Assembly: GCF_027000115.1 (NCBI RefSeq)
Contig: NZ_JALTON010000058.1
Coordinates: 1 to 64,000, forward strand
Source of the DNA: Thiohalobacter sp.
GTDB taxonomy: Bacteria; Pseudomonadota; Gammaproteobacteria; Thiohalobacterales; Thiohalobacteraceae
Length of the DNA stretch: 64,000 nt
Reading direction: 5' to 3'
Part shown: piece after piece, positions 48,762-59,592 of the stretch
How the letters are laid out: the number at the start of each line of letters is the position of its first letter
Position numbering within the stretch: position 1 is the stretch's first letter
The notes under the pieces: generated by a model
What the model saw: the letters and a program-made list of their open reading frames with translations, nothing else
The model's database searches: none
Told to the model about the DNA's origin: nothing
Translations under genes and position numbers: made by a program

Positions 48762-50468
48762 ATGACCCAGCTCAGGCTCTCCGCCGCCCAGCGCTCGGAG
48801 GCCGGCCTCAAGCCGGTCAACGAGGACTCGGTCGGCATACAGATCCCCGACCCGCCCCTGCTGACCAGCAAGGGTGCCGCGGCGGTCATTGCCGACGGCA
48901 TGAGCGGCAGCGAAGGGGGACGCGAGGCGGCCGAGGCCTGCGTGACAGGCTTCCTGTCCGACTATTTCAGTACCCCGGAATCCTGGTCCGTGGAGACCTC
49001 CGGGGAGAAGATACTGGGCGCCCTGAACCGCTGGCTGTACGGGCAAGGGCAGCAACGCTTCGGCAACAGCCGCGGCCTGGTGACCACGCTGAGCGTGCTG
49101 GTGATCAAGTCGCATCTTGCCTGCCTGTTCCATGTCGGCGACACCCGCATCTACCGTTTCCGCGACGGCGAGCTGGAACCCCTGACCCAGGATCACAACC
49201 TGGTGGTCGGCGGGGACAAGACCTGCCTCAGCCGGGCCATGGGCGTGGATCCGCACCTGGACATCGACTATTCCTGCCAACCGGTGGAGACCGGCGACCT
49301 CTTCCTCCTCACCACCGACGGCGTCCACGGCTTTCTCCCGGACGCCCGCCTGCGCGAGCTGCTGCAGCGCCATGGCGGCAATCTGGAAACCGCGGCGGAC
49401 CGGATCATCGAGGCCGCGCTGGCCGCAGGCAGCAATGACAATCTGAGCGTCCAACTGCTGCGCATCGATGCCCTGCCCGAAGCCAATGATGCCGAGTTCT
49501 ATCGCCAGCTCACCGCCCTGCCCTTTCCGCCGCCACTGGCGCCGGGCATGAAGCTGGACGGCTTCCGCATCCTGCGCGAGCTGCATGCCAGCAATCGCAC
49601 CCAGGTCTATCTCGCAGAGCGCGAGGGAACCGGCGAGCGGGTCGCTCTGAAGACGCCCTCGGTCAATTTCGAGGACGATCCCCTGTACATCGACCAGTTC
49701 CTGCACGAGGAATGGGCCGGCCGGCGGCTGAACAGCCCGCACCTGCTCAAGGTGCTGCCACCGCCGGACGACCGCCAGTGCCTGTACTCGGTCACCGAAC
49801 TGGTGGAGGGCCAGACGCTGCGCGCCTGGATGGACGACCATCCCCAGCCGCCGCTTTCCGAAGTGCGCGACATTGCCCGCCAGATTGCCCAGGGACTGCG
49901 GGTCATGCACCGCCAGGAGATGATCCACCAGGACCTGAAGCCGGAAAACGTCATGATCGACCGCGACGGCCTGGTGAAGATCATCGACTTCGGCTCCACC
50001 AAGATTGCCGGCATCGCCGAGATCCGCACGCCCCTGGAACGGGACCGGCTACTGGGCACCCGCGACTACACGGCGCCGGAATACCTGCTCGGGCACCCAG
50101 GCAGCAACCGCTCCGACATCTATTCATTGGGCGTGGTGGTCTACGAAATGCTCACCGGGCACCTGCCCTATGCGCACACGCCGACGGCGCGCAATCTCAA
50201 GCGACTTCGCTACCGTTCCGCTCGCCACTTCAATCCGGAGATTCCCGACTGGATGGATGGCGCCCTGCAAAAGGCGGTGCACCCGGATCCCGCGCGCCGC
50301 TATGAGCGGCTGTCCGAGTTCATCCATGACATCAGCCAGCCCAACGACGCGCTGGTTCCCGATGCGCAGCTCCCCCTGATCGAACGCAACCCGCTCGGTT
50401 TCTGGAAGGCGCTGGCGCTGTTGTCACTCGCCGCCAATCTGCTGTTGCTGATACTGCTGGCTTCCTGA
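48762..50468 (+). CDS. PP2C phosphatase-serine/threonine kinase fusion
   Basis: A 568-residue bifunctional signalling protein. Residues 1-235 form a PP2C domain (NEDS at 20-23, ADGMSGSEGG at 44-53, GDTRIYR, TTDGVHGFL, SNDNLS). Residues 262-515 form a Hanks-type kinase (VALKTP lysine, HQDLKPENVMI near 388, DFGSTK near 408). The RD arginine is Gln, so it is a non-RD kinase. A C-terminal helix (ALALLSLAANLLLLILL) anchors it with both domains in the cytosol. This family commonly follows narK in nitrate assimilation loci, suggesting a regulatory role there; its substrate is unknown. Confidence 0.92.
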   Translation: MTQLRLSAAQRSEAGLKPVNEDSVGIQIPDPPLLTSKGAAAVIADGMSGSEGGREAAEACVTGFLSDYFSTPESWSVETSGEKILGALNRWLYGQGQQRFGNSRGLVTTLSVLVIKSHLACLFHVGDTRIYRFRDGELEPLTQDHNLVVGGDKTCLSRAMGVDPHLDIDYSCQPVETGDLFLLTTDGVHGFLPDARLRELLQRHGGNLETAADRIIEAALAAGSNDNLSVQLLRIDALPEANDAEFYRQLTALPFPPPLAPGMKLDGFRILRELHASNRTQVYLAEREGTGERVALKTPSVNFEDDPLYIDQFLHEEWAGRRLNSPHLLKVLPPPDDRQCLYSVTELVEGQTLRAWMDDHPQPPLSEVRDIARQIAQGLRVMHRQEMIHQDLKPENVMIDRDGLVKIIDFGSTKIAGIAEIRTPLERDRLLGTRDYTAPEYLLGHPGSNRSDIYSLGVVVYEMLTGHLPYAHTPTARNLKRLRYRSARHFNPEIPDWMDGALQKAVHPDPARRYERLSEFIHDISQPNDALVPDAQLPLIERNPLGFWKALALLSLAANLLLLILLAS

Positions 50469-50472
50469 AAAG

Positions 50473-52980
50473 TCAGTGCGCGGTAAAGGGCACCACACGT
50501 ACGTCGTCCGCCGTCTGCTCGAACAGGGCAGCCAGGGGGCGGGGACGGGCAATATGGAATCCCTGCAGAAGATCCACGCCCATGCTCTCCAGCATGGTCG
50601 CCGTTGCTGCCGACTCCACGTGCTCGGCCACGGTCTGCTTACCCAGACTGGCGGCAATGTCGCGTACCGACCGCACCATGGTGCGGTCGACCTCACTGTC
50701 GGTGATCCGGCGCACGAAGCTGCCGTCTATCTTGACCATGTCCACGGGCAATTCCTGAAGCAACACGAAGGAAGAGAGCCCACTGCCGAAGTCGTCCAGG
50801 GCAATCCGGCAGCCGCGGGCCTTGACAGCCTGCATGAACTGGGTGGATCGGACCAGATCCGAGGTGGCCACCGACTCGCTGATCTCGAAACACAGTTTCC
50901 GGGCCGGAAAACCGCTGCTGTCGAGCAGTCCCAGCACAAAATCCACGAAGCCCTCGTCGGCGATGGCCGCGGCGGAAAGATTCACGGCACAAAGCTCGGT
51001 TTCTTCCAGGCATTCGCGATGGCGCCCGAACCAGTCCACGACACGACGCAACACCCAGCGATCGATGGGAATGGCCAACCGGTAGCGCTCCGCGGCTGAC
51101 ATGAAGGCGCCGGGAAGTATGACCTCGCCCTCATCCGGGCCGTTCTCCGGCAGGCGCAAAAGAATCTCCAGCCGCCGTCGTCCGTCATCTTCTCCGACTG
51201 CCTGCATGGGCTGGGCATAGAGCCGGAACCCGTCGGCATCCAGTGCTGCCGTCAAGCGCGGTGCCCACTGCATGTCGCCCGCGGGTGCTGCCTTCTCGAG
51301 GCCGCGCTCCACGGGATAGACATAGATGCAGTTGCGGCCCCGTTCCTTGGCCGTGTAGCAGGCCGAGTCGGCATGACTGAGCAGCACCTCGAAGGCAACG
51401 CCGCAATGAAAGGGCACCATGCCGATGCTGACACCGATACTGAACTGGCGCGCATGCCACTGGAAGCGGAACTTCTCCACCGTTTCGCGCATGCGTTCGG
51501 CCAGTGCCTGCGCCTCTTCCAGCGAGGCATTTTCCAATAGCAGCGCAAACTCGTCTCCGCCCACGCGCGCCAGCATGTCACGTGTCCGCACCTGGGCCGA
51601 GAGCAGTGCTGACACCCGCCGCAGCAGCTCGTCGCCGGCGAGATGGCCGCAACTGTCGTTGACCGCCTTGAAGTTATCGAGATCGAGGTAACAGAGCACA
51701 TGCAACTGGTCGGCGTGGTTCTCGCGCTGCGCCAGCAACCGCAGCCGGCGCTCGAACTCGCGGCGGTTGATGAGTCCGGTCAGTCCGTCATGAGTCGCCT
51801 GGTAGGCCAGGCGCTCCTCGAGTTCGCGCCGGTCGGTGATGTCGCGGCAGATGACCAGCAGACGCGGGTTGTCATCGGCGGCCGGGTCCAGGCTGGCGCG
51901 CTGATGCACCCAGAGCACGCTGCCGTCCTTGCGCAGCTTGCGGTACTCGATGCCCTCGTCCGGTTGCGTATTCCGCAGCCGGCCAGCGATGTGTTCCAGC
52001 ACCCGGGCCTGGTCCTCTGGATGGATGACCAGGGTCGCCGACTGGCCGATCAGCTCTGCCGGCTCGTAACCCAGCATGTCCGCACCCACCTTGTTGATGG
52101 AGAGGATGACGCCCTCGGCATCGATGGTTGTATAGATGTCGGGTGCATTCTCGTACAGGGCCTGGTAGCGGGCCTCGGACAGGCGCAACGCGCGCTCGGC
52201 ACGGATGGTATCGGTAACGTTGCGGAATATGCCGCGGGTGGAAATGGGCCGACCATCCTTGAAGATGGACCCGCAGTCTCCCTCCAGATGTACCGTCTCG
52301 CCATCCTTGGTGACGAACTTGAAATCGATGCGATTGAGCGTTTCGCCCTGCTTCAGCCGGCGGAAGCGGTCCTGGCAGCAGATCATGCTGTCCGGATGCA
52401 GCACATCGAGCAGATTGAGTCGCTTGACCTCTTCCTCTGTATAGCCCATGGTCTCGCGCCAGGCACGGTTGACATAGAGGAAGGAGCCGTCCGGCGCCAG
52501 GCACTGAATGAGGTCGCTGGTGTTGTCGAACACATCGAGGTAGCGTTCCCGGCTCTCATGCAGTTCCTCCTCGATGCGCTTGCGGGCGGAGGCCTCGATG
52601 CGACGGCGCCGCAGCAGATCGATGAGCACCGGCAGCCGGCGCAGACTCTCCGGATTCAGGGGCAGGAACTGGTCGATGCCGGCCGACAGGCAGGCCAGCG
52701 CCGTCTCCTCGCCACCGTGCTCCACCAGCAGCACCAGGCGGTCGGCCAGACCCAGGGTTTCACACAGACCGGCCAGTTCCAGGGCCGTGATATCGCCGCA
52801 GGCCAGCTCGGCCAGAATGACATCGGGCGCCCCGTTGCGCAGCGCGCGTTCGACCTCCGCGTGATCGACTGCGTGCGACAGCTCAATGGCCCCTGCGTGG
52901 GCATCCAGTGCCCCCCTGCACAACCGCAGGGCCTCTTCGCCGCCGACCAGGAGCAGCCTTGTGTCGGTTTCTTCCATCAT
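50473..52980 (-). CDS. PAS-PAS-GGDEF-EAL protein with degenerate receiver
   Basis: A cytosolic cyclic di-GMP protein of 835 residues. Residues 1-125 look like a receiver but lack the acid pair (LLLVGGEE) and have Glu where the phosphoacceptor Asp should be (ILAELACGD). Two PAS domains follow (about 140-260 and 265-385), then GGDEF with the signature RVGGDEFALLLE intact. The EAL domain has EIL in place of EAL (RLEILLRL), but keeps CAVNLS, FEISES, DDFGSGLSS and VKIDGSFV. Both enzymatic activities are plausible. It is convergent with the kinase gene and stands alone. Confidence 0.92.
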   Translation of the reverse strand: MMEETDTRLLLVGGEEALRLCRGALDAHAGAIELSHAVDHAEVERALRNGAPDVILAELACGDITALELAGLCETLGLADRLVLLVEHGGEETALACLSAGIDQFLPLNPESLRRLPVLIDLLRRRRIEASARKRIEEELHESRERYLDVFDNTSDLIQCLAPDGSFLYVNRAWRETMGYTEEEVKRLNLLDVLHPDSMICCQDRFRRLKQGETLNRIDFKFVTKDGETVHLEGDCGSIFKDGRPISTRGIFRNVTDTIRAERALRLSEARYQALYENAPDIYTTIDAEGVILSINKVGADMLGYEPAELIGQSATLVIHPEDQARVLEHIAGRLRNTQPDEGIEYRKLRKDGSVLWVHQRASLDPAADDNPRLLVICRDITDRRELEERLAYQATHDGLTGLINRREFERRLRLLAQRENHADQLHVLCYLDLDNFKAVNDSCGHLAGDELLRRVSALLSAQVRTRDMLARVGGDEFALLLENASLEEAQALAERMRETVEKFRFQWHARQFSIGVSIGMVPFHCGVAFEVLLSHADSACYTAKERGRNCIYVYPVERGLEKAAPAGDMQWAPRLTAALDADGFRLYAQPMQAVGEDDGRRRLEILLRLPENGPDEGEVILPGAFMSAAERYRLAIPIDRWVLRRVVDWFGRHRECLEETELCAVNLSAAAIADEGFVDFVLGLLDSSGFPARKLCFEISESVATSDLVRSTQFMQAVKARGCRIALDDFGSGLSSFVLLQELPVDMVKIDGSFVRRITDSEVDRTMVRSVRDIAASLGKQTVAEHVESAATATMLESMGVDLLQGFHIARPRPLAALFEQTADDVRVVPFTAH

Positions 52981-53307
52981 CCATCGCCTCGACCGGTGGC
53001 CGACGGACCGTGCCTTCTGCCGGAGGCGTTCGGTCCCAGCATCGACCGGCAGGGTGCCGGCCCTGCCATCGTCCTGATTGTTCTTGTTTGCCTCCGCTGC
53101 ATTCCCCGACGCGCGAAGTCATGACGGTATCGCCGCCCGCCGAGAGGGCGACACCGGGCGGCCAATTATAGCGCCACCGCCCCCGGAGGGGATCCCCCAA
53201 CCGACGAGTGGTCGTGTTTTGACGGCCGCTGACAACAGCCTGCTCCGTGCTGACGGGACAGAAGCAGGGAATACAGTTGGTTATGTCAGAAGACCCGCAG
53301 ACCCGCG
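52981..53307. other. Gap upstream of the GGDEF-EAL gene
   Basis: These 327 bases between prfC and the GGDEF-EAL gene (both minus strand) contain no gene I can support. A minus-strand TATAAT at 53170-53165 is a candidate -10 box for the GGDEF-EAL gene, without a clear -35. No terminator of prfC is evident. Confidence 0.4.
53165..53170 (-). promoter_or_regulatory. Candidate -10 box of the GGDEF-EAL gene
   Basis: Perfect TATAAT on the minus strand, about 185 bases before the start codon. No -35 match at normal spacing. Confidence 0.3.
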
Positions 53308-54888
<1,581 letters not shown>

Positions 54889-54996
54889 GGCGGGTGATAC
54901 TCGGCGTCGGTCAGGGACTGCAACGGCCGGCCATTGTACCATCCCGTGAAAAAGGCGGCGCAAGCGCCGCCCTTCCCGTTGCCCGGATGCGGGCCC

Positions 54997-55689
54997 TCAG
55001 CGGCGGCGGGCCAGCCCCACCAGGCCGAGCAGCCCGGAGCCGAACAGCCAGACCGCGGCCGGGACCGGGACCGCGGTGGTCGGGGCGCTGGTGTAGAAGG
55101 CACCGGCCAGATTGAGCACCACCGGGTTGCTGCCGCCCTCGACCAGACGCAACTGCATGTCGCCGGCCAGCGCCGCCCCCGCGGCGATCCCGAAATCGGA
55201 CAGATCGACCAGCGCAATGCCCAGGTACTGGTTGTTCAGCGTACTGCCGTTCCAGATCATGCCGTCGAGCACGCACTGGGTGGACGGGCTGCCGCAGCCG
55301 AACAGGGTCGCCGGTGCCAGGCTGGCAGTGGTGCCGTTGATGGTGAGATCGATGGTGTTGCCGGTCTGGTCCCAGGTGAACAGGAAGGCGAGATCGGCGC
55401 CACTGCCGTTGTAGGCGCTGTTGTCGCTGAAGCCGAGGCCCAGCGTCACGTCGTCGTACCCCGGATAGGGCGCGGTGGCATAGAAGGTGGTTGCGTCGAT
55501 GTCGGTCACCGGGCCCGGCGTGCTGGACGGATGGTCGTAGCCGCTGCCGTCGTACATGCCGCTGCCCGTGAAGGAGGTCACAGTATCGACGAAGGCATTG
55601 TCGTCGAAAGTATAGGACCCCAGGGTAACGGCGGCCTGCGCCCCCGTCGTCGCGATCGCCAGGATCGCACTCAGCCAGATCGGTTTCAT
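54997..55689 (-). CDS. Exported protein with VPxPA/PEP-CTERM-type sorting tail
   Basis: A 230-residue protein. Residues 1-19 are a signal peptide (MKPIWLSAILAIATTGAQA). The C-terminal 24 residues begin VPVPAAVWLFGSGLLGLVG and end ARRR: a sorting motif, a membrane helix and a basic tail, the architecture recognised by exosortase (VPLPA/PEP-CTERM class). The middle is rich in Gly, Ser, Thr, Asp and Asn with few charges, as in surface or extracellular-matrix proteins. A single Cys pair lies in FGCGSPSTQC. No exosortase gene is in the window. It follows the proline-rich gene by 84 bases. Confidence 0.87.
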   Translation of the reverse strand: MKPIWLSAILAIATTGAQAAVTLGSYTFDDNAFVDTVTSFTGSGMYDGSGYDHPSSTPGPVTDIDATTFYATAPYPGYDDVTLGLGFSDNSAYNGSGADLAFLFTWDQTGNTIDLTINGTTASLAPATLFGCGSPSTQCVLDGMIWNGSTLNNQYLGIALVDLSDFGIAAGAALAGDMQLRLVEGGSNPVVLNLAGAFYTSAPTTAVPVPAAVWLFGSGLLGLVGLARRR

Positions 55690-55773
55690 GGTGTCTGCTC
55701 CTCGTTACGCCGGCCCGGATCCGCCGGTATGTTCCGGCTCGGCATGTCTCCGGACCGCCCGTGTTCGCTTGCC

Positions 55774-56205
55774 TTAGAGTGCCGCCCCGGGCGGTGGTGG
55801 TGGCGGCGACGGCGGGCCGTTGCCGATGGGCTGGTTCGGGTCCACCGGCACCACGCCCGGCACTCCGGGCGGCGGTGGCGGGGGCGAAGGCGGCCCGCTG
55901 CCCACCGGCTGGGTGGGATCGACGGGGACCACGCCCGGCACCGAGGGCGGACCCGCAGGCGGCGTACCGCCACCACCGCCCGTGGTCTGGATCTGCGGCG
56001 TGAGCTGCTGGCTGTCCTCCGGCCGCAGGTTCACGCCCTGGACGCTCAGTTGCGGCGTCGGGTCGGGCAGGCCACCGGCGGCGGGATTCAGCGTCTCCCA
56101 GCGCCCCCAGCTCAGCACCGAGTCCTGGTCCGGTTGCGTGGCGGCGGATGCCGGCGCGGCGCAGACCGCCGCAAGCAGTAGGCATCCCGAAATTGTGTAT
56201 TTCAT
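55774..56205 (-). CDS. Exported proline-rich repeat protein
   Basis: A 143-residue protein, ATG at 56205 (MKYTISGCLLLAAVCAAPASA), with a signal peptide; the Cys at residue 8 is too early for a standard lipobox. The C-terminal half has two tandem units, each PGVVPVDPxQPxGxGPPS followed by six prolines. Tight sequence identity between the units indicates recent duplication. No domain is recognised. It leads the pair with the PEP-CTERM-type protein and has a sigma-54-like promoter upstream, so the two may share expression and location outside the cell. Confidence 0.72.
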   Translation of the reverse strand: MKYTISGCLLLAAVCAAPASAATQPDQDSVLSWGRWETLNPAAGGLPDPTPQLSVQGVNLRPEDSQQLTPQIQTTGGGGGTPPAGPPSVPGVVPVDPTQPVGSGPPSPPPPPPGVPGVVPVDPNQPIGNGPPSPPPPPPGAAL

Positions 56206-56291
56206 GTGTGTTCGACCCCTTCCGGCCGTGCCTCTGCCAGGCACTTGCTGATTCACCAGGCCCATTCCTTCGGAGTGGCCCATGACCGAAG

Positions 56292-56306
56292 GCAAGTTTC
56301 GCGCCA
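56292..56306 (-). promoter_or_regulatory. Sigma-54 promoter of the PEP-CTERM-type pair
   Basis: On the minus strand TGGCGC-GAAAC-TTGC reads from 56306 to 56292, with GG and GC ten bases apart. It lies 87-101 bases before the start codon at 56205. Sigma-54 control of PEP-CTERM genes through the PrsK/PrsR system is known in other bacteria. Confidence 0.6.
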
Positions 56307-56370
56307 GAACCGGATTCTGTTCCGGACTCAGTCACTTGGCGCAGCCATTGGGGACGCTGAACGAATTTTT

Positions 56371-56388
56371 TGTAAGGAATCCCAGACA
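56371..56388. promoter_or_regulatory. Possible activator site upstream of the PEP-CTERM-type pair
   Basis: TGTAAGGAATCCCAGACA has TGT and ACA at its ends in a weak dyad and lies 65 bases upstream of the sigma-54 promoter, where an enhancer-binding activator would sit. Assignment to a PrsR-like regulator is speculative. Confidence 0.25.
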
Positions 56389-56419
56389 TGCTTTCCCATG
56401 CGGGAAAACAAAAACCTTC

Positions 56420-56439
56420 CTGTTCTCTTTTGAGAACAG
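56420..56439. terminator. Inverted repeat after rimI
   Basis: CTGTTCTC (56420-56427), loop TTTT, GAGAACAG (56432-56439), in the gap after the rimI stop. The stem is short and AT-balanced with no T tract. It may be a terminator of the minus-strand rimI transcript or a protein-binding dyad. Confidence 0.35.
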
Positions 56440-56548
56440 ATAGTTGTGCGTTATTCCATCAATATCCGAACTGTCAGAAATACCGACATGCGGCCAATCA
56501 ATCGTCAAATCCATCGACCCGGCCTTCACCGCCAGGCCGTTTTCCCCG

Positions 56549-57049
56549 TCAAATCCGGCGCTTGCCGTGCGGCCGCCGAACGTTGTCCAGACTGCGCGCA
56601 AGCACCAGCGCGTTCTCGCGCCCGCGTTCGGCGGGATAGTAGTTGCGGCGCTCGCCGATTTCGTTGAAGCCGAGTCCGCGATACAGGGCCAGTGCGGCCT
56701 CGTTGGATGGCCGCACCTCGAGGAACAGGCTGTCGGCGTCCTGCCGGCGGGCGACGTCCATGAGGAACAGCAGCAACCGGCGCCCCAGGCCCTTGCCCTG
56801 GGACTCGGGCCGCACGCAGAGGTTGAGCAGATGGGCCTCGCCCACGGCAATACTCATGACGGCATAGGCCTCGATGATGTGTTCGCGTTCGAACACCCAA
56901 CAGTCGTAGCCGACCCGAAGGCAGTCGCGCAGGATACCCTCGGTCCATGGGAAAGGATAGGCACGGCGTTCGATGTCCATCACCTCATGGACATCGCCCA
57001 GGCCCATGCGCCGGAAGCGGCCGCCAGGCTGGCGCAGCACGGCACTCAT
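56549..57049 (-). CDS. rimI: Ribosomal protein S18 alanine N-acetyltransferase
   Basis: GNAT acetyltransferase of 166 residues that acetylates the N-terminus of S18. It begins with FRRMGLGDVHEVMDIERRAYPFPWTEG, the RimI opening, and has the acetyl-CoA loop RPESQGKGLGRRLL. EVRPSNEAALALYRGLGFNEIGERRNYY and the terminal region with ENALVLARSL complete it. Its ATG overlaps the upstream glycosylase stop by four bases. Confidence 0.93.
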   Translation of the reverse strand: MSAVLRQPGGRFRRMGLGDVHEVMDIERRAYPFPWTEGILRDCLRVGYDCWVFEREHIIEAYAVMSIAVGEAHLLNLCVRPESQGKGLGRRLLLFLMDVARRQDADSLFLEVRPSNEAALALYRGLGFNEIGERRNYYPAERGRENALVLARSLDNVRRPHGKRRI

Positions 57050-57801
57050 GGCGCGGCCTCCGCAACCAGGGAGCGGGCCAGCAACAGGTCGGCCCAGGCC
57101 TTGCGCTTCTCGCCGGGGCTGCGCAGCAGGTAGGCCGGGTGATAGGTCACCACCACCGGGATGCCTTCCGGTTCCAGCCGGTGGACGCGACCCCGCAGGC
57201 GGCCGATGGGGGCGTCGCTGTGCAGCAGGTTCTGGGCGGCGATCCGGCCCACCGCCAGGATCAGTCGCGGCCGGATGAGCTCGATCTGGCGGTTGAGGAA
57301 GCCGGCACAGGCCTCGACCTCGTCCGGCCGCGGATCACGATTGTTCGGCGGGCGACACTTGAGGATGTTGGCGATATAGGCCTGGTTGCGGTCCAGCCCC
57401 ACGGCGCGCAGCATGGCGTCCAGCAGTTGCCCGGCCCGGCCGACGAAGGGCTCGCCGCGCCGGTCCTCCTCGGCCCCGGGCGCCTCGCCGATCACCAGCC
57501 AGTCGGCGTTGCGGTTGCCGACGCCGAATACCGTCTGCGTGCGGCTCTGATGCAGCGGACAGGCGGTGCAGCCGGCCACGGCCGCGGCCAGGCCGTCCCA
57601 GTCGGCCGGTATCACCGGGGCGGTGGCCACTGCGGGCTCGGCGACCGCCTGCGTGGGCCGCTCAGCCGCCGGCCGAGCCGCGGCCGCTGCCGCCGGCACG
57701 GCCGCTTCCGCTGCGGGGGCCGACTGCGCCCCCTTCCCCCGGCGCACCCAGACCTGCACGCCCAGGGCGTCGAGATAGGCCTGTCGCAGCGGGTCCGTCA
57801 T
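57046..57801 (-). CDS. Uracil-DNA glycosylase, family 4 (iron-sulfur)
   Basis: Removes uracil from DNA. The 251 residues have an Ala/Pro-rich linker (about 25-65) after a short N-terminal helix, as in many family 4 proteins. The [4Fe-4S] ligands are CTACPLH and [17 protein letters not shown]. The catalytic loop [17 protein letters not shown] and the terminal TYHPAYLLR motif are intact. It is often annotated as a DNA polymerase-related protein. It is coupled to rimI, a common gene pair. Confidence 0.94.
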   Translation of the reverse strand: MTDPLRQAYLDALGVQVWVRRGKGAQSAPAAEAAVPAAAAAARPAAERPTQAVAEPAVATAPVIPADWDGLAAAVAGCTACPLHQSRTQTVFGVGNRNADWLVIGEAPGAEEDRRGEPFVGRAGQLLDAMLRAVGLDRNQAYIANILKCRPPNNRDPRPDEVEACAGFLNRQIELIRPRLILAVGRIAAQNLLHSDAPIGRLRGRVHRLEPEGIPVVVTYHPAYLLRSPGEKRKAWADLLLARSLVAEAAP

Positions 57802-57804
57802 GCC

Positions 57805-59349
57805 TCAGACATCACCGAGCTGCGGGTGCTCGCGCTCCGGGATCACGATCTTGTTCAGGGCGTTGATGTAGGCCTTGGCCGAAGCGATGACGATATCCGT
57901 ATCCGCACCCTGGCCGTTGACGATGCGCCCGGCCTTCTCCAGCCGTACCGTGACCTCGCCCTGGGCATCGGTGCCGCTGGTGATGTTGTTCACCGAGTAG
58001 AGTTGCAGCTCGGTGCCGCTGTGGGCCACGGCCTCGATGGCGCGAAAGGCGGCGTCGACCGGTCCGCTGCCCGATTCGCGCGCATGCCGCTCCTCGCCGT
58101 CCACGGACAGCGTGATCTCGGCTGTTGGCGTCTCGCCCGTCTCCGAGCAGACCCGCAGCGCCAGCAGCCGGTAACGCTCGTTCTCGGCCTCCAGCGCGGC
58201 CTCGGTGACCAGCGCCTGCAGGTCCTCGTCGTAGATCTCGTGCTTCTTGTCGGCCAGCTCCTTGAACCGGGCGAAGGCCTCGTTCAGCGCCTCTTCCGAG
58301 TCGAACTCGATGCCCAGCTCCCTGAGCCGGGTGCGGAAGGCATTGCGACCGGAATGCTTGCCCAGCACGATGCGGTTGGCGGTCCAGCCCACATCCTCGG
58401 CGCGCATGATTTCGTAGGTCTCGCGGCTCTTGAGCACGCCGTCCTGGTGGATGCCGGACTCGTGCGCAAAGGCATTGGCGCCGACGATGGCCTTGTTGGG
58501 CTGCACCGGAAAGCCGGTGATGCCGGACACCAGGCGCGAACAGGGCACGATCTGGCTGGTATCCAGACCGGTATCGCAGGGGAACACGTCCTGGCGCGTG
58601 CGCACGGCCATGACCACCTCTTCCAGGGCCGCGTTGCCGGCACGCTCGCCGAGGCCGTTGATGGTGCACTCCACCTGGCGCGCACCGTTGAGCACCGCCG
58701 CCAGCGAATTGGCCACCGCCAGTCCGAGGTCGTTGTGGCAGTGCACGGAAAAAACCGCCTTGTCGGCGTTGGGCACCCGCTCGATCAGGGTACGGATCAG
58801 CTCGCCGAACTGCTGCGGCACGTTGTAGCCCACCGTGTCCGGAATGTTCACGGTGCGCGCGCCGGCATCGATCACCGCCTCGATCACCCGGCACAGGAAG
58901 TCGATCTCGGACCGGCCCGCATCCTCGGGCGAGAACTCGACATTGTCGGTGTACTGGCGCGCCCGCTTCACGGCATGCACGGCCTGCTCGACCACCTGGT
59001 CGGGCGACATGCGCAGCTTCATCTTCATGTGGATGGGCGAGGTGGCGATGAAGGTGTGGATGCGGGCGCTGGCCGCGTCCTTGAGGGCCTCGCCGGCGCG
59101 GTCGATGTCGCGGTCCAGGGCGCGTGCCAGGCCGCAGACGGTGCTCTCGCGCACGGCCTGGGCCACCGCCTGCACCGCCTCGAAGTCGCCGGGACTGGCG
59201 ATGGGGAAACCCGCCTCGATCACGTCCACGCGCATGCGTTCCAGCGCCTTGGCGATGCGGACCTTCTCGTCACGGGTCATGGACGCGCCGGGGCTCTGCT
59301 CGCCGTCGCGCAGGGTGGTATCGAAGATGATCAGCTTGTCCTGGTTCAT
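57805..59349 (-). CDS. leuA: 2-isopropylmalate synthase
   Basis: First committed step of leucine synthesis, condensing acetyl-CoA with ketoisovalerate. Start ATG at 59349 ([20 protein letters not shown]), with AGGA five bases upstream, giving 514 residues. The DRE-TIM motif [16 protein letters not shown] and [17 protein letters not shown] are intact, and the C-terminal regulatory domain that binds leucine is complete. A leucine-rich leader peptide gene lies 153 bases upstream. Its substrate ketoisovalerate is also used by PanB, whose gene lies elsewhere in this window. Confidence 0.96.
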   Translation of the reverse strand: MNQDKLIIFDTTLRDGEQSPGASMTRDEKVRIAKALERMRVDVIEAGFPIASPGDFEAVQAVAQAVRESTVCGLARALDRDIDRAGEALKDAASARIHTFIATSPIHMKMKLRMSPDQVVEQAVHAVKRARQYTDNVEFSPEDAGRSEIDFLCRVIEAVIDAGARTVNIPDTVGYNVPQQFGELIRTLIERVPNADKAVFSVHCHNDLGLAVANSLAAVLNGARQVECTINGLGERAGNAALEEVVMAVRTRQDVFPCDTGLDTSQIVPCSRLVSGITGFPVQPNKAIVGANAFAHESGIHQDGVLKSRETYEIMRAEDVGWTANRIVLGKHSGRNAFRTRLRELGIEFDSEEALNEAFARFKELADKKHEIYDEDLQALVTEAALEAENERYRLLALRVCSETGETPTAEITLSVDGEERHARESGSGPVDAAFRAIEAVAHSGTELQLYSVNNITSGTDAQGEVTVRLEKAGRIVNGQGADTDIVIASAKAYINALNKIVIPEREHPQLGDV

Positions 59350-59502
59350 GTCCTGGCTCCACGGGCCGCGCTGCGCGGCGCCTGCCGTCACCCGGCGTCC
59401 GGAACTATATCAAAGCAGGGACTGGCTCGCCTCGGCCCGGATCCGGGGCATGTGAATAATTAAGGGTGCGTGCGGAGATTGTCGGTGAGATTCGTCTGCC
59501 CC

Positions 59503-59586
59503 TCAGGGCAGCAGCAGGCCGAACAGCAGCAGGCCGCGCCCGGACGGGGCGGCGGTAAGCTCGAATGCTGCAAGGGGCGTGGCCAT
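59503..59586 (-). CDS. leuL: leuA leader peptide (leucine attenuator candidate)
   Basis: A 27-codon frame starting MATPLAAFELTAAPSG and ending RGLLLFGLLLP before TGA. Six of the last nine codons are Leu, all CTG, in two runs of three. It is 153 bases upstream of leuA and directly after a strong promoter, as expected for a leucine-sensing attenuator. There is no ribosome-binding site: the ATG begins only six bases after the -10 box, so the message is probably leaderless. A GGGGCA segment just after the stop could pair with TGCCCC near 59450. I do not see a U-tract terminator. Confidence 0.7.
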   Translation of the reverse strand: MATPLAAFELTAAPSGRGLLLFGLLLP

Positions 59587-59592
59587 GCTTCG

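Noticed and set aside
56337-56351. Second sigma-54-like match on the plus strand (TGGCGCAGCCATTGG)
   Set aside because: The -12 GC is replaced by GG and no plus-strand gene follows; it is probably chance.
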